Shown here piece after piece: positions 49,531-61,203 of a stretch of 64,000 nt of DNA (positions are counted from its first letter, which is position 1; the number at the start of each line of letters is the position of its first letter). Under the pieces are notes generated by a model. It did no database searches. It was given only the letters and a program-made list of their open reading frames with translations, and was not told the origin of the DNA. The DNA lies in NCBI GenBank assembly GCA_028583685.1, contig JAMXIF010001210.1, forward strand, positions 14,578,812 to 14,642,811, read 5' to 3'. Source of the stretch: Petaurus breviceps papuanus. Lineage: Eukaryota > Chordata > Mammalia > Diprotodontia > Petauridae. A program made the translations under genes and the position numbers.

Positions 49531-49719
49531 GTAATGATTCAATGTTCACAAAATTAAAATTATCTGAAAATGAAATCTTTCTTACTCATGGATACTATCA
49601 GCTTTAATCAAGATAGATCCTCTTATAATAATAGTTTAAAAAATATCAACAATGTCTTAATAATTTATTTATTCCTCAAACCCTCTGTATGGGTTTTATA
49701 TAACTGTTCTCTTTTGGTT

Positions 49720-50320
49720 TTTGTCTTGGCTCCTCTCAATCTCTTTTCTTGATCTTCATCTATATACTATAGCTATACATACACACAAATTATAGGTGTC
49801 CCTCAAAGCTCTGTGTCTGGGCCTCAGTTCTCTCTATACTCAATTACTTGGTGATATCATTAACTAACATGGATACAATTATCATCTTTATACAAATGAT
49901 TCCCACATCTATCTATCCAGCCCTAGACTCTCTCTTGAAGCTGTTAAATCCCACATCACCAACTGGCTACTGGGCATCTCAACTTCAATCTGTCCAAAAT
50001 AGAATTCATCTTTCCCCCCAAAGTCACTGCTCATATGAACTTCCCCATTATTGTCAAATCCATTATCATCTTTCTAGTTAATGCAGGTTCATAACTTTGG
50101 TGTCATCCTTGATTCCTCTCTCTGGTCCACCCTATTTGTCTAATCAGTTGTTAAATCTGTAATTTTCCTTGACAACATCTCTCTTATAGATTCCCTTCCC
50201 TCCTGTCACACAGCCATCACCTTCCCTCAGGACTTAGCAATGTCTAGATTATTGCAATAGCATTGTATCTGGACTCCCTGTCTCAAGTCTCTGCCCATTC
50301 AGTTGCCTCTTTCAGGAGTG
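49720..50320 (+). mobile_element. L2 LINE fragment (RT region)
   Basis: GGTGTCCCTCAAAGCTCTGT (GVPQGSVLG position), CTCTATACTCAATTACTTGG, AATGATTCCCACATCTATCT (ADDSQIY position), TCCAAAATAGAATTCATCTT, GTCATCCTTGATTCCTCTCT. Decayed L2 ORF. 50330-50740 is unassigned. Confidence 0.75.
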
Positions 50321-50744
50321 AATTTCACAATCCAACATTATATTTTTTATCTGAAATACTATTTTACTTGTTACCAGTGACTAATTTTACAGAACTTTTT
50401 CTCCTTTTTATTTAAATAGGATTATCTGATAATTTCCATCACTCCCTTACTTATAGTACTATATAAAGGCTGGCTATTTTATTACTATAACTTTTGCCTT
50501 AAAAAAGCTTCACCTTATAGATTGTTTTAATCTTTGTATTAAAGTAAAATGAGCAATTGTGAATGTTCCACATGAAGGGTATACTATACACTTGAGAAGT
50601 GTATAGGCTGGTAAGTCTTTGTTGCAGGCATGACCCCCAAATTTTCAAAAGTATGTACATTGATTCATGTTGCCTATTGTTAAGTATATAAACAAAATGT
50701 GTTGTGATTGCTCCATGCCAACTGAATAAATCAGTTTCATAAAT

Positions 50745-51750
50745 ATTTTTTAAGTCCCTGATATGTTCAAGGTATTGTGCTAGAGACAAAACATACTGCC
50801 TATCTCCTCAGAGAAAATACATTCTACTGAGGGAAGGCAACTTGTACAGAGACTAAGTGAATAAAAGGTAATTTGATGAAGGATACAGTATCAAAAACTA
50901 GGGAATTCATACAAGGAAGAACCTGAGCCAAATAAGGATTATGAGATAAGGATTATGAGAGACCAAGGTAAAGAGATCTTATACTGTAGGCATAGGGGAA
51001 AACGTGTGCAAAAACACAGAAATGGAAGGTGGAATGGCAAGTTTTAAAGCAAATTAGTAACCCAGTTTGGACAGAACAGAGAGTGTATGAAGGAAAATAA
51101 TATGAAATATTATTTCAAATCTGTCTTTATATCACTAGCATGTAGCACAGTGGCTGGCACATAGTAAAGACCTAAATATTTGATTGAAACCTGGCTGAAA
51201 AGGTGAGGGCTTTGGATGACAGGTTGAGTATTTTTACCCTAGATGCAATAGGCACTGAAAAGTATTTTGGGGGTGGGGTGGGGGAGGGTGAAAAGGGGCT
51301 AAGTAGGGAAGGTCACATAGCCAGACCTGTAGCTTAGAAGATCATTTTGGAAGCTCTGTGGAAAATAGACAACGGAGGGAAGAAATTTACGAAGGGAGAT
51401 CAACTGGTTCCATTACAATAGTTTAAATGATAGGTGAGAAGAACCTCAGCTTGGGTAGTAGCCCTGTGAGAAGAGAAACAGCCATCACAAATGTTGCAGA
51501 AGTAGATTGGTCAAAACGTAGCAACTGTTTGGAAGAGAGAAGTCAAGAATGAGCCCAAAGTTAGAAAGCTGGGTAACAATAGCACCAATATTTTATCAGA
51601 AATGGGGCAGTAGGAAGGAGTGACAAGTTTAGGGGGAAAGATAATGAGTTGCATTTGGGACTTGTTGAGTTAGAGATGCATATAAGTAAGAATGTCCAGG
51701 AAGCAAAAGGTAATGAATAATGGAGTTTAGGGGGAATTTTATAGTTGGAT
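50745..51750 (-). mobile_element. L2 LINE, 3' end to RT region
   Basis: GATATGTTCAAGGTATTGTG, AAACCCAGTTTGGACAGAAC-type text, CTAGATGCAATAGGCACTGA, then GGGGGAAAGATAATGAGTTG and CATTTGGGACTTGTTGAGTT: reverse complement of L2 from its 3' end inward. A small + strand L2 3' scrap sits at 51125-51185. Confidence 0.75.
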
Positions 51751-51789
51751 ATATAAGGTTTGGGGATAACTAGGGATAAAGTGGATAAA

Positions 51790-52020
51790 AGTGTTAATCC
51801 GGGAATCAGGAAGATGAGTCTTCCTGAATTCAAATCTGGCCCCAGATTCTTACTAGCTGTATGACCCTGGAGAAGTCACTTTACTCTCTTTGCCTTAGTT
51901 TCCTCATTTATAAAATGAGCTGGAAAGGAAATGGCAAACTACCCCAGTATCTTTGCCAAGAAAACTCCAAATGGTGTAATGAAGAGTCAGAAATGAATGA
52001 AAAAACTGAACAAATACAGG
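51790..52020 (+). mobile_element. MIR/THER-type SINE
   Basis: CTTCCTGAATTCAAATCTGG, CTGTATGACCCTGGAGAAGT, then the THER-type 3' tail GGAAATGGCAAACTACCCCA, GTATCTTTGCCAAGAAAACT, AGAGTCAGAAATGAATGAA. The long tail is typical of marsupial THER SINEs. Confidence 0.8.
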
Positions 52021-52029
52021 TTTGGGAAT

Positions 52030-52960
52030 TACCTGTGTAGGGACAATTAAACTTGAGAGTAGAACAAGTTGCCAAAGATTTAGAGTCATTAGCCTGGCAT
52101 TCCAGACCCTCTGTTAATATCAACCTGCCTGACCTTATCTCATTGTTCTTCCTTTGTACATGTCCTATGTTTTAGCTAAACCAGTTTAGTTACCATTTCC
52201 CAACGATGTTCATTTTTGTTCCCTGTGCTTGGAAGTCATAATATCCCTGAACTTCAGTTTCATCTGTCAATGAGAGTATTGAACTAGATGATCCTTTTTA
52301 GTCATATATCCTTTGATTATAGTAATGTCCACCATTTCATCTCTTAATAGCTGAAATCCTAGAGACACAATTAGGAGTATTTTCATCTGGGGAAAATTAG
52401 TCAGAGAAGGGATGAGAAACTTATGATACAGTATGACCCTGAGAAGGTATCCTAGTGGTGGCATCCTTGCATTTTGCTATAGCAGAGTCTGAAAGGAAAT
52501 GGAGCCAATAGTTGCCATGGAGAGGAACTTGTGCCCCTCCCTCACCCCATGTCTAAAAATGTCAATGTCCAATTTGCCTTGTGCTAGTTCCACTTCTGTG
52601 AAATCCTACTNNNNNNNNNNATGAATGGCATAAAAATTATGGAAATATTTATAAAAAACAAAGACAAATGTTTGTTTCACCTTAAACATTTCTATTTTGG
52701 AAACATTTGCTGGCAGTATTTCTACCTAAAACAAAGATTTTATTTACTCATAATGTAGTTGAAAGATTCTGGATGAAGGAAATAGACCCCATAGAGCAGC
52801 AGATGACTCACAATAGGTTACTCAACTGGAAAAGGGAAATGTAAGTTAATTTCAGGTAATTATGCTTAAAGAGGTTTCTGTTGGTAACCTAGGAATCTAA
52901 CCAATATTTATTACATTGTTTCTATAGGAAAATGTATTCTAGGTTCCACTAAAATTCTTT
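52030..52960. other. Intergenic with assembly gap at 52611-52620
   Basis: Ten N at 52611-52620. The sequence on both sides shows no repeat family or gene that I recognise. Confidence 0.55.
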
Positions 52961-52964
52961 CACT

Positions 52965-53797
52965 TTCCAGACTTTCCTATTACTGTTAAGGGTACCACCA
53001 TCTTTCCAAGTCACCCAGGCTCACAACCCAGTTGTTATCCTTCACTCCTTACTGTCTCTCACCTGGCCATATCCGATCTACTGACAAGGTCTGTCGATTT
53101 CACTTTTATGTTCCCTGATACTGCCACCACTCTGGTGCAGGCCCTCCTCTTCACACCTGGACTATTGTAATAGCCTCCTGATTGGTTTGCCTGCCATAAA
53201 TCTCTTCCCATTTCAATTCATCCTCCACTTAGTTGGCCAAGAAATTTTTTTTAAAAGCACAGGTCCAATCATGTCACACCCACCTCTCCCCATCAATAAA
53301 CTCCAGTGCCTCCCCTATCACTTACAGGATGAAGTACAAAATCTTTGTTTGGCATAAAAAGTGCTTACTTTCATGCCCACCCCTTTCCAGTCTTCTACTT
53401 TATAGTTCACCATGTCCTGTTCAGTCCAGTGACACTAACCTTCTTGTTGTTCCTCACACAAGACACTCCATTTCTTCACTCAGGCCATTTTGGCTAGCAG
53501 TCCTCTATGCCTAGAATGCTCTCCCTCCTCATCTGTGCCTCCCTGGTTCCTTTAAGTCCTACCAGATTCCACAGGAAGTCTTTCCAATTGCTCTTCTTTC
53601 CTTCTGTTAATTATTTCCTATTTATATGGTACAGAGCTTTTTTGTATCTAGTTGTTTGTATGTTATCTCTCCCATTAGATTCTGAGCTCCTCAAGGGCAG
53701 GGACTGTATTTTTCCTTTCTTTGTATCCCCTGTGTGTAGCACAGTGCTTGGGACATGGTTGGTACTTAATAAATGTTTATTGACTATTGACTGACAA
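52965..53797 (+). mobile_element. L2 LINE 3' part, best-preserved copy
   Basis: CAAGGTCTGTCGATTTCACT, ACTCTGGTGCAGGCCCTCCT, TGGACTATTGTAATAGCCTC, ACACAAGACACTCCATTTCT, ATGCTCTCCCTCCTCATCTG, TGAGCTCCTCAAGGGCAGGG, ending TTAATAAATGTTTATTGACT. Complete L2 3' region with its terminal tandem TATTGAC. The two open frames inside (53233-53514, 53507-53794) are L2 relics. Confidence 0.88.
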
Positions 53798-53799
53798 AT

Positions 53800-54880
53800 A
53801 ATTTGTTAACAAACTTTAAGAAAACCCATTTGTGTAATTCAGTACTTCCTATGTTTGTAACACCCTTGATATGTAGTTTATATCATAAATTTCCAATCTG
53901 AACTTTGAGAGTGGAATAGCATCTCTTGATCTACATAGAAGTAATTTTCTAAAGGATTAAAGGAAACAATATTAAACAATTTATACATTTACTGATTCAA
54001 TTTTTATAAGGCACTTTGATGCTGATTTTGCTAAAGCATGAAGGGGTCAAGATCTGTATCAACAAAGGGAGCACCCACAGTAATGAAATCATGGGACCGT
54101 GAGTATGTTATGATAAGGAAACCCATCAAATATATAAAATGAAAAAATGGTGCTAATGCAATATGAAGTAGATAATTAAAAAGCAAGAATTGGACTTCAA
54201 CAATAATGTCATACTTTAAGCATGTGGAAGTCAGGAAACCACTTTATTTTTGACTATTGTGATTTTCACCTCCCTAACTTTTTTATGCAGTCATTTTTAT
54301 GATATATATGTAACTAAACATAAGGGGTTTGGGGTTTTATTTTCAAAGAAAAGGCAATATCTGAAAAGAATGATGTAGATAGAAGGAAACAGAATATTGT
54401 GAATACCACCTTTTTAAAGCTGAAAAGCTAAGTACCTTAATCATCTAGTCTTTACCTTTTATTATCAGTTCAGCTCAGTTAGCCTAGTTCTTAGTATTTC
54501 CCACAGAAATGGGGGTCCTTGCTGTCTTCATGCCTTTATACCATTTCCTCAAATGCAATTGTACTCTCTGTTAATTCAATTCCTACACAACATGGTCCTA
54601 ACCATGATCTACCTTGTCTTTCATGAAGCCTCCTAGTCCATTACAATATTTTTCTTAACTTTGAATTGTTCTCTGGTTGTTTTATGCATGCACATGAGAG
54701 GCAGCTCTGATATTGTGGAAAGAAAAATGACTGTAGAGGCAGAAGACCTAGGCTTGTCAGCAATATGTGGCTTATGGAAAAACTCTGTACCTCTCCGCAA
54801 TGAAATGAACAGGCACTTCTCAAACCTTAAAGTGATATCAATGTGATCCATTATGAGCTACTATTTGATTTCAAGTTACC
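53800..54880. other. Intergenic, nothing recognised
   Basis: Only a MIR-like scrap near 54700-54790 (GAGGCAGAAGACCTAGGCTT). An L2 3' end (+) follows at 54880-55018. Confidence 0.5.
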
Positions 54881-55018
54881 TACCTTTGAGTTCTAAATCC
54901 TATATTATGCTTTTGTCTCCTTAGAGGCAGAAATTATCTTTTGCTTTTTTTCAGTACCCATAAATTAAGTATTAACACAAAAATGTTTAATAAGTCCTTA
55001 TGGAATGAATGAATGACT
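54880..55018 (+). mobile_element. L2 LINE 3' end fragment
   Basis: TTTTGTCTCCTTAGAGGCAG, AATGTTTAATAAGTCCTTAT, GGAATGAATGAATGAC. Confidence 0.6.
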
Positions 55019-55609
55019 AGAAATCTGAAAGGAGATTGTAACTATCTTTGCTGTATGCCATAATGAAAATTTAAAGTTCCATCAATCTGTCCACTTATTT
55101 CTGAAAATTTGGCATCTTATATTTAATCATATTTAAATCTTAAAAAATTGAAGTTGTTTGCCCTGGGTCTTGGAGTTTATGAATTTGTTGTATAACAAGT
55201 CTGCACTAAATTCCTATTCTAATACCTCATCACGATATAGGATGACCCTAGGATCTCCCATTCTATGCCAATGAAACATAAGTGACTACTCTGGAAAGCC
55301 TTTGAATACAGATTTGGCAATAGCCAAAGATCTAACTAAATTTGGAAATGTTAATTACCAGTAGGATTATAATCAAATGATAAGACATTTTTTTTAAAGT
55401 CCTAGCAACTCATGAAACTGTTTACTAAGACATGGAGGGATTACAACTTCCATTTTAAAGTAATTCCCACATGTACAAAATCACAAGTGCTTTTAAGTAT
55501 TGAGGAATTACACTAAAAGGAATTATAACCGAGGAATATATGTAGGAATTAAAAGGAATATAAGTAAAGAACACAGAAGATAATGACCAGTTAATTACAT
55601 TTTTCCAGA

Positions 55610-55840
55610 GTCAGTTGAACAACTAAATTTATAATAATACCTAGTATTTATAAGGTGCTTTAAAATTTATAAAATACCTTACATATGTTTTCTTATTTCT
55701 ATTTCATTCCCTTTTCCACTCCTCTGGAAAAATGATTTTCCTAAAGTGTATGTATGAACATGTTATCACCCTTGATAAATGCCAGTGGCTCCCTATTACC
55801 TCCAGAATCAGGCATAAATTCTGTGTTCAGAATGGAGTTC
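55610..55840. mobile_element. MIR (-) scrap followed by L2 (+) scrap
   Basis: 55610-55695 (CTAGTATTTATAAGGTGCTT, ATAAAATACCTTACATATG) is reverse MIR. 55715-55840 (GATTTTCCTAAAGTGTATGT, TGCCAGTGGCTCCCTATTAC, CTCCAGAATCA) is L2. 55018-55610 and 55840-56580 show nothing else I can name. Confidence 0.6.
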
Positions 55841-56834
55841 TTTGTTTAGTATTTTCAAAACTAGGCTAGATCTTGAAAAATCACTATAATACTTTACATT
55901 ATACTTATCATTATTATTACTTTACAATCCTAAAGAACTTTTATAACTACATAAGCTGAATCAAAGACAATCTTATTTCCACGCTCCAGAATATAAACTG
56001 ATCACTACAGAAATCACAAAGGAATTATCTTTTCCTAAATAAAGAGCATTAGAATTGGTTAAAATTTTGAATCTCTCTTCAAGATCAGAAATTTGCCACA
56101 ACAGAGGCTAAGCACCAGGTTGACCTTGTCTTGACTTCACTGGGACTCAGTTACTAACTGCCCAAATTCCATTTATGGAACACAGTTGTGTTAGCATTCT
56201 ACCATAATTTTGGGAAACTTGGTATCTTATGACATAAAGCCTTGATATGCTCCCCTGGACTGCAGGAACCAAGGAGAATTCCCCATAGCATTGGCTGCCT
56301 ACACACAGGGCAATAAAAGAAAAGTTTCTGGACTACAGAGAATCAACAGTGGTACTGAAAACGCATTGGTAAGCTTGTTGGAGCCCTACACTGCAAAAAT
56401 AGTGTGCTGTTTCTCAAGCTATGTCAGATCCTATGGTATCACATAATGCTCAGGTAAAGGTTAAGGGCAAAGATTGACTTACAAATGTGGTGGTTAGGAT
56501 GGCATTTATTTTGTTTTTTTCTGATACTTCAAATTCTATGGCATTCCTTTCCAACCTTTTGGTCTTAGTTGTTCAGTTGATGGGAAACTGGTGCTAATGA
56601 TGGGGTACAGGCTCTGGGGACCTGTATACCATCACAAATGCAGTCAAAGTCATGGCAGAGATCCCCATAAAGGTTTGTAAAAAGAAAAAATATCTACTCT
56701 ATGACCAGAAATAGCACCCTTTCCTTACTCCAATGGTTTTCATACTTTTTGGTCTCAAGACTACACCTTAACGCTATTAAAAATGATTGAGGACCCCACA
56801 AAGAACTTTTGCTTATGTGGATTACATCTATTAA

Positions 56835-57632
56835 TGATGAGGTGCAGGCTCTGGGAACTTCCTGGAGCTCTCCTTGGGTCTTCCCACATAGAGCATTTGC
56901 CTGGGGCTGTAAGCCTTTCTTTATAGCTAGGCCCAAATCTCTTACTTTTTTTTTTTAAATTTTTGCTTTATGGAGGGCAATTGGGGTTAAGTGACTTGCC
57001 CAAAGTCACAAAGCTAGAACGCATTTGAACTCAGGTCCTCTGGACTCCAGGGCCAGTGCTCTATTCACTGCACCACCTAGCCACCCACAAATCTCTTATT
57101 CTTACTAGTCTAGCCCTCCATAGTCCAAATATCTATACCCAAATCAACTGTTACACCCTTGAACTCTCCTAGCCCACCACCATCAGTCTTCTCCAGGTAG
57201 CCTCCAGCAACTTCATGCATTTATGGGAGTCCGACCTCATTAACTCCTCCTGAAGACCCTCCCCAAACTCTTTACTAGAGTCTGACCTCATATGACACCT
57301 CCTGAAGACCCTCCCCAAACTCCTTCACTAGACCATCCCTAGATTCCTCCCACAACCTTTCTATATAAAGCCTTGTGGTATGAGAGCACCACAGAATCTT
57401 CTAGCACAGACTTACTCTGTGTCCAATACAAGCCCATTTATAATACAAGCCTTACAGATACTGAGGTTCCTTAATAGTCTACCCAGTATGGTGACCTTTT
57501 AATAAAATTTACTTTTCTTTGGCTGAGAGAAGACTTGAGTCAAATTCATTTGGCAGGACCCAGCATGTTGGTATTTCGGAGTCTCGAGCACCCCTAATCC
57601 TATAGGTCATCATTTTATGGTGACCCTCTTCA
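56835..57632 (+). mobile_element. LTR family 1, solo LTR copy with nested SINE
   Basis: TGATGAGGTGCAGGCTCTGG to GTGACCCTCTTCA. TATATAAA at 57362-57369, AATAAA at 57501-57506, then GAAGACTTGAGTCAAATTCA and GGAGTCTCGAGCACCCCTAA, the subfamily shared with 29780-30232. The segment GAGTCTGACCTCAT..CCTGAAGACC is doubled (about 57226 and 57280). A short extra piece of the LTR start (GGGGTACAGGCTCTGGGGAC) is at about 56601. SINE 56945-57087 interrupts it. Confidence 0.85.
56945..57087 (-). mobile_element. SINE subfamily A inside the LTR
   Basis: T-rich tail, GGGCAATTGGGGTTAAGTGA, TTTGAACTCAGGTCCTCTGG, CACCACCTAGCCACC. CAAATCTCTTA at 56934-56944 recurs at 57088-57098, and removing the insert rejoins the LTR. 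Confidence 0.92.
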
Positions 57633-57954
57633 TTGATAGCTAAAGTATTAGAAATTAAATGTCTTGTTATTATGAAAATAGTTTTGATCTCACGAACATT
57701 TGAAAGGGTTCTGGTTCCCTGGACCATGCTCTGAGAATTGGTGCCTTAGACATAAACCTTGCAAATTTGGATCTTGTGACTACAAAGAGAACTGAAATAA
57801 ACATGGGAACAGTTTAGTGAAAAAGTCTATCACCACTACCTGACAAACTCAAAATATGTGTCCTTCCAATGATGAATCAGCAAAGTGTAGTCATATACAA
57901 ACCACTACATGCTATTATCTTTTAGTGATTTCTCTACTAGACGTCATTCAAACA

Positions 57955-58070
57955 TTTATTAAATGCACACTACGTGTACTGGAGAGCACTTGGTGCTAAG
58001 GGGCTATGAAGATGAATACCTACAGTCCATACCCTCCAAGGAGTATGCAGTCTAGCAGAGGAGAATATAA
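57955..58070 (-). mobile_element. L2 LINE 3' end fragment
   Basis: AAACATTTATTAAATGCACA, CACTTGGTGCTAAGGGGCTA, CATACCCTCCAAGGAGTATG. Confidence 0.65.
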
Positions 58071-58184
58071 TGCTTTTTCAATTAAAGAAGAACTCTACAA
58101 AAGGTAGGGGAAGAAATCCTTGTTTATCTTATGAGAATTTGTTTTTTAAACTGATATACTATTTTTTTTTGAAAGTAGTGGTTT

Positions 58185-58776
58185 TGATGAGGTATGGGCT
58201 CTGGAAGCCCCCTCGAACTCTCCTTGAGTCCTTGAGGTACAGGTTTTGGGAACCTCCCTTGGACTCTTGATTAAATTGTCTTGTTTGATAAGGCATTTGC
58301 ATGAGGCAATAAACCTTACTAACTGCTAACTAACCTAGTTACAAGCTTAGCCCTCCATTGTTTATCTACTTCCCATCCCAGGGCCTATCAAAATATCAGT
58401 ATACCCTAGAACTGGCCTAGCCCACCAATGTCTGTAGCCTCCAGCTACTTCCCACCCTTAATCACTCCTTGACCTCATTAACTCCTCCTGAAGACCCTCC
58501 CCAAACTCCTCCTCTAGACCACCCCTAGATTCCTCCCACAACCTTCTGTATATAAGACCCCATCCAGTCTTATAGAATGACCTAGCACAGACATGTGCTA
58601 GAATGTGCTTAGAAAGACCTAGCACAGACATACTGTGTCTAATACAAATGAACTTTTAATAAACTTTACTTTTCTTTGGCTGAGAAGACTCTAGGCGAAT
58701 TCATTTGGCAGGACCCAGCATGTTGGTATTTTGGGGTCTGCAGAGCAACCCTAACCCTCTTAGTGGGTAACCTCTT
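58185..58776 (+). mobile_element. LTR family 1, solo LTR copy
   Basis: TGATGAGGTATGGGCTCTGG to GTGGGTAACCTCTTCA, TG..CA ends. TATATAAG at 58549-58556, AATAAA at 58658-58663. R/U5 has a small duplication of GACCTAGCACAGACAT (58580 and 58617). The best reference copy of this family in the window. The subfamily matches 45923-46462. Confidence 0.87.
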
Positions 58777-58779
58777 CAG

Positions 58780-60030
58780 TTCTTCAATTTATTTAAGTCA
58801 AACAGATATTTGTTTATTAAACACTCACTACTGCCAAGCTGGGTGCTCTTATGCCTTAGGAACACACAGAACACCAAGTCACATCTATGAGTTTTCTAAT
58901 GATAAAGGGGACAGGTAATCTGTATTTTATTCTATTTTCACCAAAAAAGAGACATTATTGAAAAGCCTAACCTTAGGTGATGAAGTGTGTATCTATAGTA
59001 TATAATACATATATCTGACACACCTATGTTAATTTATATTTTTTAGAGCTCATTTTAAAGTTGCAGATGAACAATTTTTATAGGTTTAGAAAACAAACAT
59101 GGTGAAGTCATATAAAAATAACTGATGTGTTCTATATTAAATTAAGTGAAACTTAACCACTGATACAAAAAACATCAATAGCAGTTTTAAATTTTCTCCA
59201 CAGTAGCCAAACTGTATCAAGCAACTTTAACATGTGCTTTAATTAACATTTATCTCCATAAGCTACAAAAAGATTATAGTTTTATAAGTGCACATTCCTC
59301 TCACAAAAAAAATCAGAAAGGTCTAGCCCAATTGCTCACCTCTCCAAGAAGAATTCTGCTGGAAAACTATTGTTTGCAATCACTAGTGTGCAAAGTCTTG
59401 GTCTTTCACCTCTAAGATACTTTTTAGCATGGATGTACCTTTGGTCCAACATAATGAAGGCAGTTTTGTTCTTGAAAAAAACTAAAATTAATTACCCACC
59501 TCTACTTGCAACAGAATGCTATTATTTATAAGACAGCATCTATACAAACCCAAAAAAGTAATTTGTAAAGCCCTCCCCCTTCTGTGACATAGGTATTCAT
59601 AGTTACTAAGAGGAAAAAGAGTCCAATCAATTGGAACCCAAACAAATATTTTCCGGTGGATAGAGTTCTAAAACAATTTTTTCATCATAAAAAAAAAAAA
59701 ACCAACAAAAACACACTACCCCCAAACCCACCAGCTACCTTGAAATTCTAAGTCTCCAAGTCTCCCCTTCCTTTATGGTCAGAGAAAACACCAAATTGAG
59801 AATACTCTTCCAAGAAAGGTAATTGGTTATACTTACTTAGATGAGAGAGAGTTCCTAAGACTCTATATTTCTTTGCACTGAAGACTGGGGGGAGACAAAC
59901 AAAAGAAAACAAACAAGGAACCGCTGAGTCTTATTTCCTCCAGCATAGTCCAAAGTTCTGTTTACACAGCCTGGAGAAAAAAAAAGAAGTTGGGAGCATC
60001 CTTTTCTTTACCTAGGTCTTACAGGAATCT
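58780..60030. other. Upstream of the CpG island, nothing recognised
   Basis: AT-rich sequence without repeats I can name. As it lies directly upstream of a promoter and is repeat-poor, it could hold conserved regulatory sequence, but I see no defined motif. Confidence 0.5.
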
Positions 60031-60034
60031 CAGT

Positions 60035-60330
60035 TTTCAGGGTATGGAGGGGGGGAAGAGGATGAAGAGGGAGGATAAGCATAATGATGAGCAGAGAGGA
60101 GCATAAGGATGAAGAGATGGATGAGGAATATAAAGGATAAGAAGAGAGGAAAAAGATGAGACGGGAGGCTGAGCAGGAGGAGGAGAGGATGAGGATGGGG
60201 AAGAGAAGTGAAGATCACGATTAGGAGACACAATGATCATAAGGAGGAGAGAGGGGATAAGACTGAGCAGAAAGATGAGGGGAGAGGATGAGGAGGGAGA
60301 GGGAGGAAGGAAGGGATGAGAAAAGTGGCT
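60035..60330. repeat. Purine-rich (GA/GGA) low-complexity tract
   Basis: About 300 bp of almost only G and A on the + strand (repeats of GAGGA, GATGAGG, GAGGGAGG). The - strand open frames here (poly-Ser/Pro/Leu) are composition artefacts. Confidence 0.9.
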
Positions 60331-60699
60331 AGTGGAAGGAGGAATAATTACTAGCCACCAGTCCTTGAAGTTGGACCTGTAAAGGAGTGGGGAGAAAAAA
60401 ATCATTATTGCCTTAAAAAAAAAAAATTAAACTCACCCCCTGAGATTCAGGTGGAAGGGAGATCAGGATAGAAAAGGGGTGGGGGGGAGAGAAACACCTG
60501 TTTCTTGCAAAAAAAAAAAAGTGATCCCAGCAGGAGCAGGCACCTTTTGTCCCTCCCCGGCCACGCCAGGCCCGCCGCGCAGGGGCCGCCGCCCCCGCCC
60601 CGCCGGGCACTCGTCCTCGGGCTCGGGGGGTCGCGGGCCGCCGCCCCCGTCCTGTACCTGGGCAGCGGCGCCGTGCCCTCTGTGCCCCTGCCCCCCTCT

Positions 60700-61102
60700 C
60701 TGCAGCTCCAAGATGGTAGGAAAGTTGTCGTTTCGCAGGGCCGAGGAGCGGCTGTCTGGTGTTATGTCCTCTCAGTGCCGGTAGTGGTGCTGTAGGAGGC
60801 TGCTGGCTCCTCTTGTGGTGCAGCCCCAGCAGCCCTGCCTTCTTGGCTGGAGCCTAGATTCAGGGATTTCCCCTCAATAATCACCGACCCCGGGAGCGCT
60901 CCGGAGTTTCCCCAATAAAAAGATGATGCTCGGCGCCCCGGCCTGAGCGGGAGAGGCTCTCGGGGAGCCCGGGGGGGAGCGGCGGCGGCGGCGGCGGCGG
61001 CGGCTCCTCGCCCTCGGCCAGCGCCTCTCTCCGCGCCTCTCGTCTGTCAGCCCCAGCCGAGGGGAAAGGGGGGAAGAGGAGGGGAAAAAAAGCAGCTCCA
61101 AG
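60700..61102 (+). other. INO80D: Probable non-coding first exon of INO80D
   Basis: The 3' end is defined by a full-consensus splice donor AAG|GTAAGC at 61102/61103 inside the CpG island. The 5' end is not visible; 60700 is a guess near the YY1-like site. It would hold the (CGG)8 repeat in the 5' UTR. INO80D is an accessory subunit of the INO80 chromatin-remodelling complex, in the nucleus. Identity rests on conserved gene order, since no INO80D coding sequence lies in the window. 61103-64000 would be intron 1. Confidence 0.5.
60980..61003 (+). repeat. (CGG)8 triplet repeat
   Basis: Eight uninterrupted CGG units in the presumed 5' UTR, about 100 nt before the splice donor. Confidence 0.95.
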
Positions 61103-61195
61103 GTAAGCGGAGGCGGCCCCAGGCCCGGCCCCCATCCCCGGGCTCCCGTACGGCGCCGGGCCGGGCCGGGGAGGCAGGGCGGGCGCCGGACGTGC

Positions 61196-61203
61196 TCACG
61201 TGA
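61196..61203. promoter_or_regulatory. E-box palindrome TCACGTGA
   Basis: Perfect 8-bp palindrome with core CACGTG, the class bound by USF, MYC/MAX and MITF/TFE factors. It lies about 95 bp into the presumed intron 1, still in the CpG island. Binding is inferred from the motif alone. Confidence 0.5.

Noticed and set aside
53233-53794. Two adjacent open frames that could be taken as a small gene
   Set aside because: Both are relics of an L2 LINE whose canonical 3' sequence covers the region.
58070-58270. Frame with repeated GLWKPPRTLLES / RFWEPPLDS-like text
   Set aside because: It comes from the internally doubled start of LTR family 1 and is not conserved in the other copies.
60037-60405. 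Serine/proline-rich frame on the - strand (122 codons)
   Set aside because: A product of the purine-rich tract; pure low complexity.
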